From contig JACYXH010000826.1 of the NCBI GenBank assembly GCA_026745465.1, forward strand, positions 8,109,224-8,173,223: 64,000 bases of DNA, written 5' to 3'. Shown here one piece after another: positions 1 through 36,769 of the stretch; position 1 is the first letter of the stretch; every line of letters begins with the position of its first letter. The DNA comes from Lota lota. Its lineage: Eukaryota > Chordata > Actinopteri > Gadiformes > Lotidae. The notes beneath the pieces were generated by a model. That model did no database searches, was not told where the DNA came from, and worked only from the letters and a program-made list of their open reading frames with translations. A program made the translations under genes and the position numbers.

Positions 1-197
1 AGTCCTCATCGCCGTTGTCTGAGACCTACATAAATAAATGTTAAAGGAAAAACCCTGCTGTTTTAACCCTGTTGATGTTGTTACTTTTTCGAAAATGTTA
101 CATGTTTTTTGATGTACAGTCTAATGCGATTGTGAAGGTAGACAACGGGAATGATCAAGATGACCTCTGACCTTTCCTTGTACCTTGTTGTCTCTAG

Positions 198-1858
198 GTT
201 CACCATGAGGGACTTCCAGTACAACGAAGAAGAGCTGAAGGCTGACAAAGAGGAGATGACGCGTCTCTCCACAGACAAGAAGAAGCAGTTTGTACGTGCC
301 ATTTGTGTGTAATTATTTTATAGGATGGCTGATGACTGATTACATCATGAATGTTTCCGTCGTATTTGATATGAGAAATGGATCAGACTGAAATTATCAA
401 ACGCAGATTGGTGTGTGTGTATATATATAGTTTTTTACATACAAACAACAACATAGAAACCCACTGAATTTAGTTAATTTACTTTCTGTGATTCCACAAT
501 TTGGAGTCAATTCCACAGCCCGGAGTCGACTCCCAATTCATTTTACCTTCTGCTTTGATTTTGGCCTTGACCACACACTAGGAATAACCCCAAATCTTGA
601 ATATGGATCCTCCGCCTCTGTAGGGCCCTCTAGTGCGCTGGCTGAAGGTGAACTTCAGTGAAGCCTTCATCGCATGGGTCCACATCAAAGCACTACGGGT
701 CTTCGTCGAGTCCGTCTTGAGGTACCGTTATTAGTTTAGAATTTATCTATATGGATTATATCATTTTCATATATGTACTTATAGTGAGGGATGATATAGT
801 CCATGCTGTATAGCAGGTGTGAGAAATATTGTATTAATGTATTCCTGCATACAAAGCCAAAAAGCTAGGGTAATTTCCAGATCAAATTCAGCAACATCCA
901 TACCATATACCATACCATAAATAAAATAAGGAATTGCCAGAAAAAGGAATTTGACAAAGCATAATTATTTCCAGCCGTTTAAGGTCATGTCTAATTTGCA
1001 GTAAAAATGTTGATTATGTACAATTATGTAAACTCTTATTTTTAAAGTAAATGATTTGGCTCTTCAAAGAACAATTTAAAGTCATTCAACACTTCACGGC
1101 TCTGCCAACTGAAAGGTCCACTGCTGTGTATGGTTCAAAGTTAAAACAAATATAGTATATCCTTTGATACAGCAACAAGGAAGCCCCTCCAACTGGCCTG
1201 CAGACGTGTTAATGGTAGTTCTAGCTAAGCTGCATCACGCTGCTATGCCTCTCCAGATACGGCCTGCCGGTCAACTTCCAGGCCATGCTTCTCCAGCCCA
1301 CTAAGAAGACCATGAAGAAGCTGAGAGAGGTTCTGAATGAGCTCTACAAACACCTGGACAGCAGTGCCGCCGGCATCATCGATGTGAGTTGGCCTGCTTT
1401 TTTTTATTGTATTAATATTTTGGGTCCTATTTTCTTTATGCATTTGTATTTCCTGGTTATGTTTTATTGTACGGTTATTATCATACAGTAAAACTATTTG
1501 AATATAGTTTTGGTCAGGAACAGCGTTTAGCAGTAAAAGGCCTTTTCCTTTCCAAAACAGATCACATTTCTGCTCATTGAAAATTCTCACTAGATGCATG
1601 TGTTAAATATTTCACAAACCTTGTTTGTGCAACTGATTCCCCTAAATGAGGAACTGTTGCTGTCAACTGAGAAGCTGAAATCATGTATTCCATCATGTTG
1701 AAATGCTCCCTTCATTCACTGGTGAATGACATCACGTGTCGTCTGTGTCTGTTCCGCAGTCGGCGATGGACATTCCTGGGTTAAACCTGAGCCAGCAGGA
1801 GTACTACCCCTATGTTTACTACAAGATCGACTGCAACCTATTGGACTTCAAACTGTAA
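198..1858 (+). CDS. atp6v1c1: V-type proton ATPase subunit C1, C-terminal exons
   Basis: This is the C-terminal part of subunit C of the cytosolic V1 sector of the vacuolar proton pump. The subunit bridges V1 to the peripheral stalks and is released when the pump disassembles. Four exons are visible: 198-291, 624-721, 1257-1383 and 1760-1858. All have AG/GT borders and compatible phases; an arginine codon is split across 721/1257. The protein reads through [48 protein letters not shown] and [17 protein letters not shown], ending DFKL. It is nearly identical to vertebrate ATP6V1C1 and ends at the family's usual C-terminus, with one extra leucine compared with the human end as I recall it. Upstream exons lie outside the window. 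Fish carry two paralogues (a and b), and I cannot tell which this is. Confidence 0.96.
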
Positions 1859-2500
1859 CACAGTCTATGTATTATGTAGTCGGTACATTGAGTGCACATC
1901 TTAAATCTGTTTACCAATCCCATTTTTAAAAATCCATATAAATATATCTTCCAACAGCCCCCCCTTCCACCTTGTCATCATGCTTTCTGTGTGCTGTCAG
2001 TCCCTCCTCCTTCCTCTTTTAGTCAAACGTGTAAAACACTTTCACTGTGGTGTAAGACCCCTAAATAAAATGGCTGCCACTTTGACACATAAGATAATAA
2101 TGAAACCTGAATATCTCGTTTTATTACTTGGTTGTTGTTGTTAATTCCACCCTGACCTGACATGTATTAAGAACCACTTGTGGATTTAATTCCTCTTCAG
2201 ATGAAGAGTTGTGTTTTTACATTCATTCCTCTTCTGTGTTTGTGCTTATCGATAGCTGCTTCTTCCAAGTTGATATTCCGGAGATTTATATTTGTGTGTG
2301 TGTGTGTGTGTGTGTGGGTGTGTGGGTGGGTGTGTGTGATGCATCTGGTATGTGTTTCTGCCTGCTATGGCAAACATCTATGGAAAAAAAGATGTGGTGC
2401 CCATTTTGTGTATATTTGATGTTTAAGAGATCTAAATGTGTACGTATTGTGTGTGCCATTGATTGAACGTGAATAAATATGAAGATAAACAGACTTGATT
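1859..2500 (+). other. atp6v1c1: atp6v1c1 3' UTR with two poly(A) signals
   Basis: This follows the atp6v1c1 stop codon. AATAAA hexamers lie at 2064-2069 and 2472-2477, suggesting a short and a long mRNA. An interrupted TG tract sits at about 2291-2338, between the two signals, so only the long form would carry it. The end point is inferred from the second signal. Confidence 0.6.
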
Positions 2501-3284
2501 CACTATCTCTGAAGTTCCCTTTTTATTCGTTGTGTCTGCGTGCGTGGGTGGTCGTGTGTGTGTCCTCACGTGCAGGATAAAGTTTCCATTTCTCAAAGGA
2601 ACAAGCCTGGAAACCACAAGTTCTATCTCTCAAACAGCAGAGGGCACTATGTACATAATATACACATGAAATACATAATGTCATACCAATTATTTTCGGA
2701 TTTAATGAGATGAGTTAATTATTAGCGCAAGATAGCCCCACTAATTTGGTTGTTTATCACGCCCACCTGCGGCTGGCTATGTTATGCCCGTTTCTATCTA
2801 TTTAATAACATTCCTCAAGAAAAAGTCAAACTAAATTAAACTGTTACCACACATATATAACTTTCCATTCTAATCACAGAGTGGGTAGAGTAGCCTTTTA
2901 CAGCAGGTAACGGCTCCCATTTGTATGATGTTTGGAACGGACTGCTGTGGGGTGAAATGTGTGACGTGCATGGTGGACGAGGGAAGGAGTGGAAAAGCGA
3001 TCATGTGAGTGCTGGGTGTACCAACCAAGCTTGGAATAAATTGGAATGGGACAGCCTTTAGACCACGAACACAGTCATATGACGAACCAAAAACACAGCA
3101 GGCAGGGGCGTCGCCCGAGGAACGGTCATCATCATCATCATCACCCAGTGCTGAGTGGAGGAGGAGAGGAGAGCGCATCGCATCAATGCCACAAGGTTGC
3201 CTTGCTCACGTCGGCTTGGAGTCTGGACTACACTACGCTGGCATCGTCTCGACGTCGGCCTATAGCCGTTGAGAGAATGCAAGA
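2501..3284 (+). promoter_or_regulatory. spire1: spire1 upstream region and 5' UTR (boundaries inferred)
   Basis: This lies between the last atp6v1c1 poly(A) signal and the spire1 start codon. About 800 bp separates two genes on the same strand, so the spire1 promoter should be here or the gene has a more distal one. GC content rises towards 3100-3284, next to the ATG. I see no clear TATA box. An upstream ATG at 3277 is out of frame with spire1 and overlaps its start, so it could form a short upstream reading frame. Confidence 0.4.
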
Positions 3285-28045
<24,761 letters not shown>

Positions 28046-28238
28046 GGCTCTTTCTTTCTGTCGGTTTGTCTTTCTTTCTCTTCTTCCCATCTTTGTCATA
28101 TTTTCTTTCTTTCTCTTCTTTCTTTCCTAAGTTCTTTCTTTCATTTCTTTCTTTCTATCTTTCATTCTCTTTATTTCATTTGCCTTACTCTTGGTCTCGG
28201 TTGACGTTTCCCTTCTTTTTTCTGTTTCTATCTCTATA

Positions 28239-28295
<57 letters not shown>

Positions 28296-30190
28296 CTCCA
28301 GATATTATAGCACAATTCTCAAGACTCAGTGCTGGATGTGAGCTCTCTCCACGCTCCACGCATACGCGTCTGATAACCTGTACAGAATGGATTGGTTGTT
28401 GGGTCACCTCTTCCCTGAAGATGTGTGACGTGGTGGGGTGTGGGCTGTGTGGTGTCCTGATCTTAGAGGTGTGGCTCCCTCGTGGATCAGCTCTAACTCA
28501 CTATTTGTGACATGGATCGTGGAGGCTATTTCATTTAATTTCAGAAGAGTCCCAGAAGAATTTCACCAAGAGTGAAACTTTTGTGTGAAAGAAAAAAGTA
28601 AGAAAAGTTACTAAGTGCCACAATTAGGTTGTCTTCCATGGACTCATTTCCATCATCAAATTAATACATGGAATTAATGAAATTTATAGATGAGCACAAG
28701 AAAAAAAGGAAAAGACTAAAGTGCATTTGAATTCCTCAGGCGAGGGAAACCCAAAAAAGCCAGGACCAATCGTGTAATGGCCTCAGAGTTATATTTATTT
28801 ACCTTATTCTGCGGCTGAACGGACGATGACTACCTGATAAATGTTAGTCTGTAAATCTTTTTTATGAGTTATAATTTTGTATTGCAAATATATAAAGTAC
28901 ATGTGAGTTTGGTCCATACAGTCCTGGAAAACTAAATAACAAAGTAGTTTAACTTTGCTGATCACATTTATTGATGTGTTTTCTGGGTCAGTCTGTCATT
29001 ACTAGGACTATATGAAAGTCTCCATTAAGGATTTCTTGAATTGCTTGAGAATCAAATTGTGGGAAGTCCTTTTTTGTAAACTCCAGATTTAGTGCCAAAT
29101 GAATCTACAACACCCCCCAATTAGTGTGCAACCAAAATATGTCTTGTGTGCCCAGTGTAAATATAGTGTATGATTTTTCAATATACAGTGGCATATTTAT
29201 CCGGCCCAGTTTAAAGCACATTGCCTACACATACCAGGATAATCATTTTCTGTAGAAAGCATATGACATCTTTATTTACTTTCAATGCCAAACACAGGAA
29301 ACTTTTTTTTTTGGTTCAGATGTCCCCACCATTTCCTATAACTTCAATAGCAGAGCAGTGTTTCTGTCCAGCTTGTGGTCTTTAGCATGTTGCCATTGCT
29401 AGACATGCCTTTAGGTCATCAATTGGATATGTTTATATTTAATATCATTTTAATGGAAATTCCTAGATATTATTGTCAAACAACTATTTCTGATTAATAT
29501 ACGAGTGAACATCAATCCTATTTCCTGTAGTTGTATTATTTAAATATGAATGAATGGACTGTAGTTTCACTAATCCTGTGCATTGTCAATGCAGCAAAGA
29601 ATGCAAAACTACAACCTGTACTGTTTGACATAATGTTGACAAAAGAAAGAATTGGATATTAATTATAATTTAAAGTTTCATTATTTTTCCCTCACATGAC
29701 ATAACCCTTCATATTTATGTACTACCCCTGTGATAAAGTATATTTGTCAAAGGAAATACAGGAAACCACACATGTTGTTCTGTCTGTCTTCATTGCTATT
29801 TTCCCATCCAACACTGTTTTCCCTCCAACATTTCTGCCTTAAATCAACCACCTTGTGTGGTCACACTCGTTATCATTTTGAATGGAGCCATCTACTGTAA
29901 CTAACTACTTTTACTACTGTATGTAGATCAGGTCTGTGTTTGTTGCCTTGACAGTATGTTGACAGGAAGTTACCCGCAACGAGAGAGAGAGAGAATGTGG
30001 GTGGGTGCGCTCCCAGGACTATAAAGCCTTTATGAAGGTCAACGTGATGGTTGTGAAGACTCTGGATGACGCTGGAAGCTGGTGGAAGACATCATGCATG
30101 TTACTGCAGTTCCTTTAAGCTGTAACTCACTGCGGACAATTCTATTGATGATGACCAAGTCAATAAACTATGTAATGCAATACCTGAGAA
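28046..30190 (+). other. spire1: spire1 3' UTR
   Basis: This runs from the spire1 stop codon to a poly(A) signal, AATAAA, at 30162-30167. The first 270 bases are pyrimidine-rich with an imperfect CT tract at about 28230-28295. The rest is AT-rich, as is usual for a vertebrate 3' UTR. A run of T then about 20 G follows the signal at 30215-30245. The 2.1-kb length is inferred from the absence of an earlier strong signal. Confidence 0.55.
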
Positions 30191-30214
30191 GTGGAAACCA
30201 GTATTTGTTGGCTT

Positions 30215-30247
<33 letters not shown>

Positions 30248-30322
30248 ACAAATACCACACTAAATACAAATTAATTCATAGAGAAGCAGTAACAAACACA
30301 AAAACAAACATAAAAAATTATA

Positions 30323-30709
30323 ATTTAATTAAATTGAACACATTACATTAGCAGCAACAACGTTTTGTGTTTTCATTCCCGGTTATTGTCAACTTGAATA
30401 TCAAGAACAGCTTCAATGTACACTGAATTGAACATTTATGGAAATGTCGGAACTACTAAGTAGCCTACATTACCTTCACCAGGAATACTTGACCATAGGC
30501 CATACATTTTTACATGCATTTTAGGTTAACCTTTTTCCCTTTTCACAAATAGTCTCACAGAAACAAGCATTGTTCATCTATCAATTGTAGTTCCCTTCAT
30601 GTCATTACTGCATGGGTGGTGATTGAATGTCATAATAACATAGTTACTTATAGAGAGGAGAGCTATATTTCTAACATGCAAGCAGCATTGGTCCAACTCA
30701 CTGCATCCG
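30323..30709 (-). other. 3' UTR of the CARD/RHIM-like gene
   Basis: Downstream of the minus-strand stop codon. The first plausible poly(A) signal is the variant ATTAAA on the minus strand at 30323-30328. This would end the mRNA about 140 bases from the convergent spire1 poly(A) signal at 30162-30167. Confidence 0.4.
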
Positions 30710-32150
30710 TCAGTGAGTCTGGTCCACGTTCATGTAGTTGTTGTCTCCTATGATGACATAGTTCAGGTTGGAGCTATGGACCTGGATTGTTGCTGGTGGG
30801 GGAGGAAGAGTAGGCTGTGCTGCCACTGGGTGGCCACGGAAGCAGCTACACCTCTTGTCCTCTAAAAGCATTTAAATAAAAAGGATAGACAACTTGTAAA
30901 AGAAAGCCCTATGGTCAATGCACAGAAACTACAGAATAATCATCATAGTCCTGTCTAATAGATCAAACAAACAACGAAAATGTAAATACAATAAAACACA
31001 AATATTTGTGAAATAAACTGTTACACACCATGGCCCCCTAATAGAGGTTGTTTTTCCACTACTGCAGGTACTAAGTTTCCGTTCCCAATAGCACAGTCTA
31101 CCAAGGTGGAGTTACTGATGTTTATAATTAATGTGGTGGATGGCGGGTGCAGGAAATGTCCTGTAAATGAGGTGGACACAGAGAGAGGAATAGAGAACCA
31201 TGAGAATGGGAAGTAAACTACGTCAGTGTTTCACAGTTGCATGCAGTGCTTTAACAGATCAGTGATATGGCTTCCGAGAAATAGAATTGTCTTAGAGACT
31301 TTAGCACGATTATGATTTCCAATGCACATGGAGGCAAAAAGATAACCAGTTTTAAAAATAGGATCTGTAAATCATATTAATCAGTCAATTATTTGTGAAA
31401 ACATTTTCTTAATCGTCATTAGTTTATTGTCGAATAATAATAACAATAAGGGGCGTATCCTGTATTTACTTATGTATTTATCTATCCTAGACGTTTATGT
31501 CCTGTGTATTTAAATAAATGGTATGGCCTACTAATCGTAAAGAGTAAGGCTACAGAGACCGATCACATTGTCATTTACCCGAACAGTGCGTGACTCTTTC
31601 AAACGGTAAGGGGGCACACATCCCTATGGAATGGTAGAGAAGCTGGCAGGCCTCTCTTCCCTTCCGAAGAACGACATCCATGAGATCAAACACGTTCTGC
31701 ATATCTGACGCCTGAAACAACACAATAAAAAAACAACACGATATTAATAATAGCACACGTGCAATAAGCTTGTGTGTGCCATCTTCCAACACACATCCAA
31801 TAGCATTCATTACCAAGCGCCGTTTTACTCCTGCATTACCGGTACATAGCCACGGCCCTATCAGAGGCCCACTGATAGCCCACGACCGTTTGACTCGTTG
31901 TGTAGAATCCCATTCTGTGAGACACAGCGACCAACCATACAGAAATCCCTGGTTTGTATTCGGTAAACGGCCCCTGTGACTTGATGTGTTGAGATAGCTT
32001 CTTTCTCTCTCTAACTACACGGTCAAAAACCGACAGCTCAAATTGGTTAAGCTAAGGCTAGTGAAAAGTTTAAACAAATAGATATATAGGCTATACAAAA
32101 GAATAGTAGCCTATACACATTACCTGGTAAAGCGGTACTGCCTTTTTCAT
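30710..32150 (-). CDS. Small CARD-like protein with two RHIM-like motifs (not recognised)
   Basis: Four exons on the minus strand are 32150-32124, 31711-31579, 31160-31029 and 30861-30710. Each has AG/GT borders and consistent phase, giving 444 nt and 147 aa. Residues 10-40 (DMQNVFDLMDVVLRKGREAC, then QLLYHSI) look like helices 4-6 of a CARD, a death-fold interaction domain. A proline-rich linker follows. Residues 65-84 (INISNST then AIGNGN) and 122-141 (IQVHSSN then VIIGDNNYM) align with each other without gaps at 7 of 20 positions. Both resemble the RHIM amyloid motif of RIPK1-type necroptosis proteins, though the usual core glutamine is replaced. CARD helices 1-3 are missing, so exon 1 (MKKAVPLYQ) may be wrong or the CARD is truncated. 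YMNV could instead be a phosphotyrosine docking site. The gene is convergent with spire1. The function is inference only. Confidence 0.6.
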
Positions 32151-32199
32151 ATTTTTTTTTAAGAACTCTTATGAGACGTATATAGTCCCAAACGTCAAA

Positions 32200-32306
32200 G
32201 GACTTCCGTCATACAGAAGTGAATCAGCCAGAATCATATGACAGGACTGCCGGGTGACTATATACCAAATCTGACCCTGTCCTTATTGGTTAACGTGACG
32301 TGACGG
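32200..32306 (-). promoter_or_regulatory. TATA/CCAAT promoter of the CARD/RHIM-like gene
   Basis: Read on the minus strand: TGACGT-type half-sites near 32294-32304, a CCAAT box at 32285-32289, and a TATATA element at 32259-32264, followed by the ATG at 32150. Spacing fits a transcription start near 32230. A long GA microsatellite lies immediately upstream. No clear interferon response element is seen. Confidence 0.45.
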
Positions 32307-32332
32307 AATGCTCCAAATGAGCATTATTGGCG

Positions 32333-32485
<153 letters not shown>

Positions 32486-32575
32486 GAGGGACTTTCAGTT
32501 ACATGGGTTAAGCGCTGAGAGGTGAGAGAGGCGCTAAACCCATGTGATATATGGTACATATATATATTTATATAT

Positions 32576-33010
32576 TACCACGAACACACGACCAGAAACA
32601 TATAGGAACATATGACCAGAAACATACGACCATAAATCTCCAAAACATTTCAGCATGAACACACGACCAGAAACATACTTGGCCATACCATAACATATGT
32701 CCGTCACATATTACCATGGACACTGATGAAGCATAAGTTGCATCCTCTAGTATAGTGGTTTCAGGGCTATATGACTCGGAGAGTGGTAAATGTTCAACAC
32801 GTGGTTTATTCAGAGATACAAGGTAAACGGACATGCATTCTGGAAGTGGTTCATGAAGCATCTACCGAATCCAGGCAAGAAGTCAGTTTCTATTGTTATG
32901 GGCGGATTGGTAAATAAGCCACGCCTACAGGGTCTGATTTACCCAGGTAAATCTTCAGTCTGTATTGGCATGGGCGGAATGGTAAAGAAGCCACGCCTAT
33001 AGGGTCTGAC
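32576..33010. repeat. Degenerate tandem sequence with a 72-bp duplication
   Basis: At 32576-32680 the words ACACGACCAGAAACATA recur with variation. At 32880-33010 two units with a 72-bp period share GGGCGGA, TAAGCCACGCCTA-like and AGGGTCTGA words. No open frame or TIR explains it. Confidence 0.6.
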
Positions 33011-33296
33011 TTATCTCAGACCAATACAACTTTATATGGTGTTGTGTAGAAGCAGGAACTAGTCAGAACTGGTGTTAGCACCACAAATAGATGGTCCTAA
33101 TGTTAGCTTTAATATCGTGTGGTCTAATACAATTCATTTACATCAACACACGACAAATTACCATAGAGTACAACAAGAAAGATGCAACCATCACCGAGTC
33201 AGAAACATTTGACCAGTAGGATAACCTACAAACATAGCCTACCTTATGACCACAAAAATTCCATATATTGAACAGACAGCCACGAATATACTATAT

Positions 33297-33299
33297 ATG

Positions 33300-33386
<87 letters not shown>
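33297..33386. repeat. (TA)n(TG)n microsatellite
   Basis: A short TA run, then a TG run of about 65 bp, in the region between the CARD-like gene and rnf144b. Confidence 0.9.
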
Positions 33387-33579
33387 AATATGTTTATTTA
33401 GGTAGTCCTACATTCTTTTATAGGCAACTTATTATTTCTCTGCAGTTGACCAGCCTTGGTTTTTGTGCTACAGAAGCCTCCTATTCAGACTGGGAATCCG
33501 ACTGAGGCTTAAACATGTATAGTTCGATCCCTGAAATTGTGTTGCCCACATGCAGTGTTTTGTTTTGACGGTGTCCTCC

Positions 33580-34700
33580 CCGCAAGCGAACTAGGGGGCG
33601 GGGCTGGGAGGGCATGAACTTTCAGATTTGCATATTGGCATATTGACACCTCTAGCGTTCATGACGAGCAAATGGCACAAATTGTAGTTCAATATAGAAT
33701 ACTTATAAGTGGTTTAAATTGGAGTGCAGTGCTAAAAGAAAAGTACAAAAATGTCCTATGCATGTGTTGACGCCATGTTTTGATAACAGACGCACTGAAA
33801 CACCGCAGGGGGGCAGTAATGAGTCTATTGCGTGAGAAATCAATGCGAGACAATGCTTCCTGGGACAGCACCAAACGCAACACACAGGCGCATAGCAGAT
33901 CTGAATAAACGGGCACGTATGTCTGTTCGAATATACACAGGTTACGAATGGTTTTTGATATTACATACCAATGACAATATGGGGAATTTGACAACATTTC
34001 AACCAGCAAGCGTGCTGTCAGTAGAAGAAAGACGGGAGCAAACGGCATAGCGCAGCAACAGCAGGGATTATCTGTACAGTAGACCTTTATCAACAGATGT
34101 GTCTGTGTCATAGTATAAGCACTGCGGCTGTGGAACTGGGAACAGAGAGCTACACACAGTGCTGAACCACCAAGGTAGGGTTTGTCTTCTCTGCTACTTT
34201 AATGTGTAATTGCTTCCTCACATATGCAATATAATCCAAATGTCGTTTTTTCTTGAAGTCTGTGAAGGGTTTTGTGTATGCGCCACTTCATTTTTTGACC
34301 TAGCCCTACGTATATGCAACCTTGAGGATGCAGACGTGTCAGGTTTCGACCAACATCACTTTGCTACAATTGACACTAGTCCTGTCTGTGGGCTGGTATT
34401 TGATTGGGTGGAATATATTCCTGATCTTGAAAGTGCATTGACTTAAGGGGAACATGAACACATAGCCACAAATCGTAAAAAAACAAAAAAACAAACACAA
34501 GTGCTGCTTGTTCGTTTCCAGCACCGTTTGTTCTAGCCGTTTTTATGCAGAAGCAGCCTTCACTGCGTTGTTCTGGTTCCGCGTGTTTTCCCTGCGTGAT
34601 TGGCATGCGTCTTCCCTGCGTGATTGGTTGGTGTGTTCCATTTGATTGACGCGCGTGCGGGTGAACAACAACGGTGTTCTATTTAGAACGTGGTCGTGAT
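33580..34700 (+). promoter_or_regulatory. Candidate rnf144b promoter and 5' UTR region
   Basis: A GC box (GGGGCGGGGC) lies at about 33595-33605. At 34580-34650 the phrase CCCTGCGTGATTGG occurs twice, giving inverted CCAAT boxes at 34599-34603 and 34623-34627. A possible non-coding exon ends at CACCAAG before GTAGGG near 34175. rnf144b needs an upstream non-coding exon because an acceptor precedes its ATG, but I cannot say which of these is used. No coding sequence is seen here. Confidence 0.35.
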
Positions 34701-35639
34701 AATTGAACGGTTGGTAACGAAGCAGACAATTGCAAGTGGAAGCACCACTAACTGGGTCAGTCTTTTGTTATACGCTTTCAAGGTACATTTACGGAAATGT
34801 GCTTTTTCTTTTTTTTAATTGTTTCTCATTATAGCCCTCGCGCATTGACAGGGCAAGATAGCAGGGTTGTGCATTTGGGAAATACATGTATGCACTGTAT
34901 TGTTAGTTCAGAAATCCGTGTAGGAGGTAGGGGTATGACCGGGTACAAGAGAAACATTGTACGCTGTCTGGCTACTAGTGAAGTGTGTTTGTATATATGT
35001 GTTTTTGTAAATAAATATTTGTATTATATGTGCCATCAAGAATCAATAACGCACAATTGATAAGCACTCACTGTAAATTTAGGACAGAGTTGGTGTCCAT
35101 ATCGATTGAGCCATTGGTTAAAAGTTGCCTGCAACCTTTAAACAACGCAATGGAAAACTATCATGCCTGTGTGACAATCTGTGATGCAGCATGTCTGAGC
35201 CGGTCAGGGAAAAACACACTGGAATGTCAGTTTCCTAGGCTATCCTGTTTTTATATGGAGCCCACTGTTTCCTTCAATACTAAGCCTTTCTAAATCCCAG
35301 ATTATGGCTTTATAATTTCTCATGCCTTCAGGGATTGGATAGAACCAAAGAGAGGATAATATTTGGTTGACAACCCCCCCTCCTCCGCCCCAGGAGCCCT
35401 TTATCACCAGATCAGGCCAGATACAGTGAGGGAAGAAAGTATTTGATCCCCTGCTGATTTTTGTATGTTTGCCCACTGACAAAGACATGATCAGTCTATA
35501 ATTTTAATGGTAGGTTTATTTGAACAGTGAGACAGAACAACAACAAATAAATCAAGAAAAACGCATGTCAAAAATGTTATAACTTGATTTGCATTTTAAT
35601 GAGGGAAATAAGTATTTGACCCCTCTGCAAAACATGACT

Positions 35640-36660
35640 TCGTACTTGGTGGCAAAACCCTTATTGGCAATCACAGAGGTCAGACGTTTCTTGTAGTTGG
35701 CCACCAGGTTTGCACACATCTCAGGAGGGATTTTGTCCCACTCCTCTTTACAGATCTTCTCTAAGTCATTAAGGTTTTGAGACTGACGTTTGGCAACTCA
35801 AACCTTCAGCTCCCTCCACAGATTTTCTATGGGATTAAGGTCTCGAGACTGGCTAGGCCACTTCAGGACCTTAATGTGCTTCTTCTTGAGCCACTCCTTT
35901 GTTGCCTTGGCCATGTGTTTTGGGTCATTGTCATGCTGGAATACCCATCCACGACCCATTTTCAATGCCCTGGCTGAAGGAAGGAGGTTCTCACCCAAGA
36001 TTTGACGGTACATGGCACCGTCCATCGTCCTTTTGATGCGGTGAAGTTGTCCTGTCCCCTTAGCAGAAAAACACCCCCAAAGCGCAATGTTTCCACCTCC
36101 ATGTTTGATGGTGGGGATGGTGTTCTTGGGGTCAAAGGCAGCATTCCTCCTCCTCCAAACACGGCGAGTTGAGGTGATGCTAAAGAGCTCGATTTTGGTC
36201 TCATCTGACCACAACACTTTCACCCAGTTCTCCTCTGAATCATTCAGATGTTCATTGGCAAACTTCAGACGGGCCTGTATATGTGCTTTCTTGAGCAAGG
36301 GGACCTTGCGGGCGCTGCAGGATTTCAGTCCTTCGCGGCGTAGTGTGTTACCAATTGTTTTCTTGGTGACTATGGTCCCAGCTGCCTTGAGATCATTGAC
36401 AAGATCCTCCCGTGTAGTTCTGGGCTGATTCCTCACCATTCTCATGATCCTTGCAACTCCACAAGGTGAGATCTTGCCTGGAGCCCCAGGCCGAGGGAGA
36501 TTGACAGTTATTTTGTGTTTCTTCCATTTGCGAATAATCGCACCAACTGTTATCACCTTCTCACCAAGCTGCTTGGCGATGGTCTTGTAGCCCATTCCAG
36601 CCTTGTGTAGGTCTACAATGTTGTCACTGACATCCTTGGAGAGTTTGGAATCTGATTGAT
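35640..36660 (-). pseudogene. Tc1-like transposase with one premature stop
   Basis: The DD34E transposase cuts and rejoins DNA at TA sites. The open frame reads from about 36655 through an HTH region ([36 protein letters not shown]). The catalytic region has D in WSDETKIE, D in HDNDPKH and E in DLNPIENLW, so the triad is present. A TGA at 35798-35800, just after ELKV, truncates about 55 residues that remain in frame downstream ([20 protein letters not shown] and on). This is consistent with a single CGA-to-TGA change. Otherwise the frame is intact, so the copy looks recent but inactive. Confidence 0.9.
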
Positions 36661-36672
36661 TGCTTCTGTGGA

Positions 36673-36769
36673 CAGGTGTCTTTTATACAGGTAACAAACT
36701 GAGATTAGGAGCGCTCCCTTTAAGAGTGTGCTCCTAATCTCAGCTCGTTACCTGTATAAAAGACACCTG
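36673..36769. repeat. Palindrome inside the Tc1-like element
   Basis: CAGGTGTCTTTTATACAGGTAAC at the left is the reverse complement of the right arm ending at 36769. The inner arms (GAGATTAGGAGC and GCTCCTAATCTC) also pair. It lies between the transposase start and the right terminus. Confidence 0.85.

Noticed and set aside
30215..30246. Poly-T/poly-G run as a G-quadruplex switch after spire1
   Set aside because: A mononucleotide run of this kind is prone to sequencing error and lies beyond the poly(A) signal, so no function can be argued.
32124..32150. Intron sequence upstream of 31711 as coding (the frame extending to 31816)
   Set aside because: The extension reads hydrophobic intron sequence before a good TTTCAG acceptor; exon use from 31711 keeps phase with all other exons.
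33689..34111. 140-aa minus-strand frame as the missing N-terminal exon of the CARD-like gene
   Set aside because: The translation shows no CARD helix pattern, and no donor in the right phase was found.
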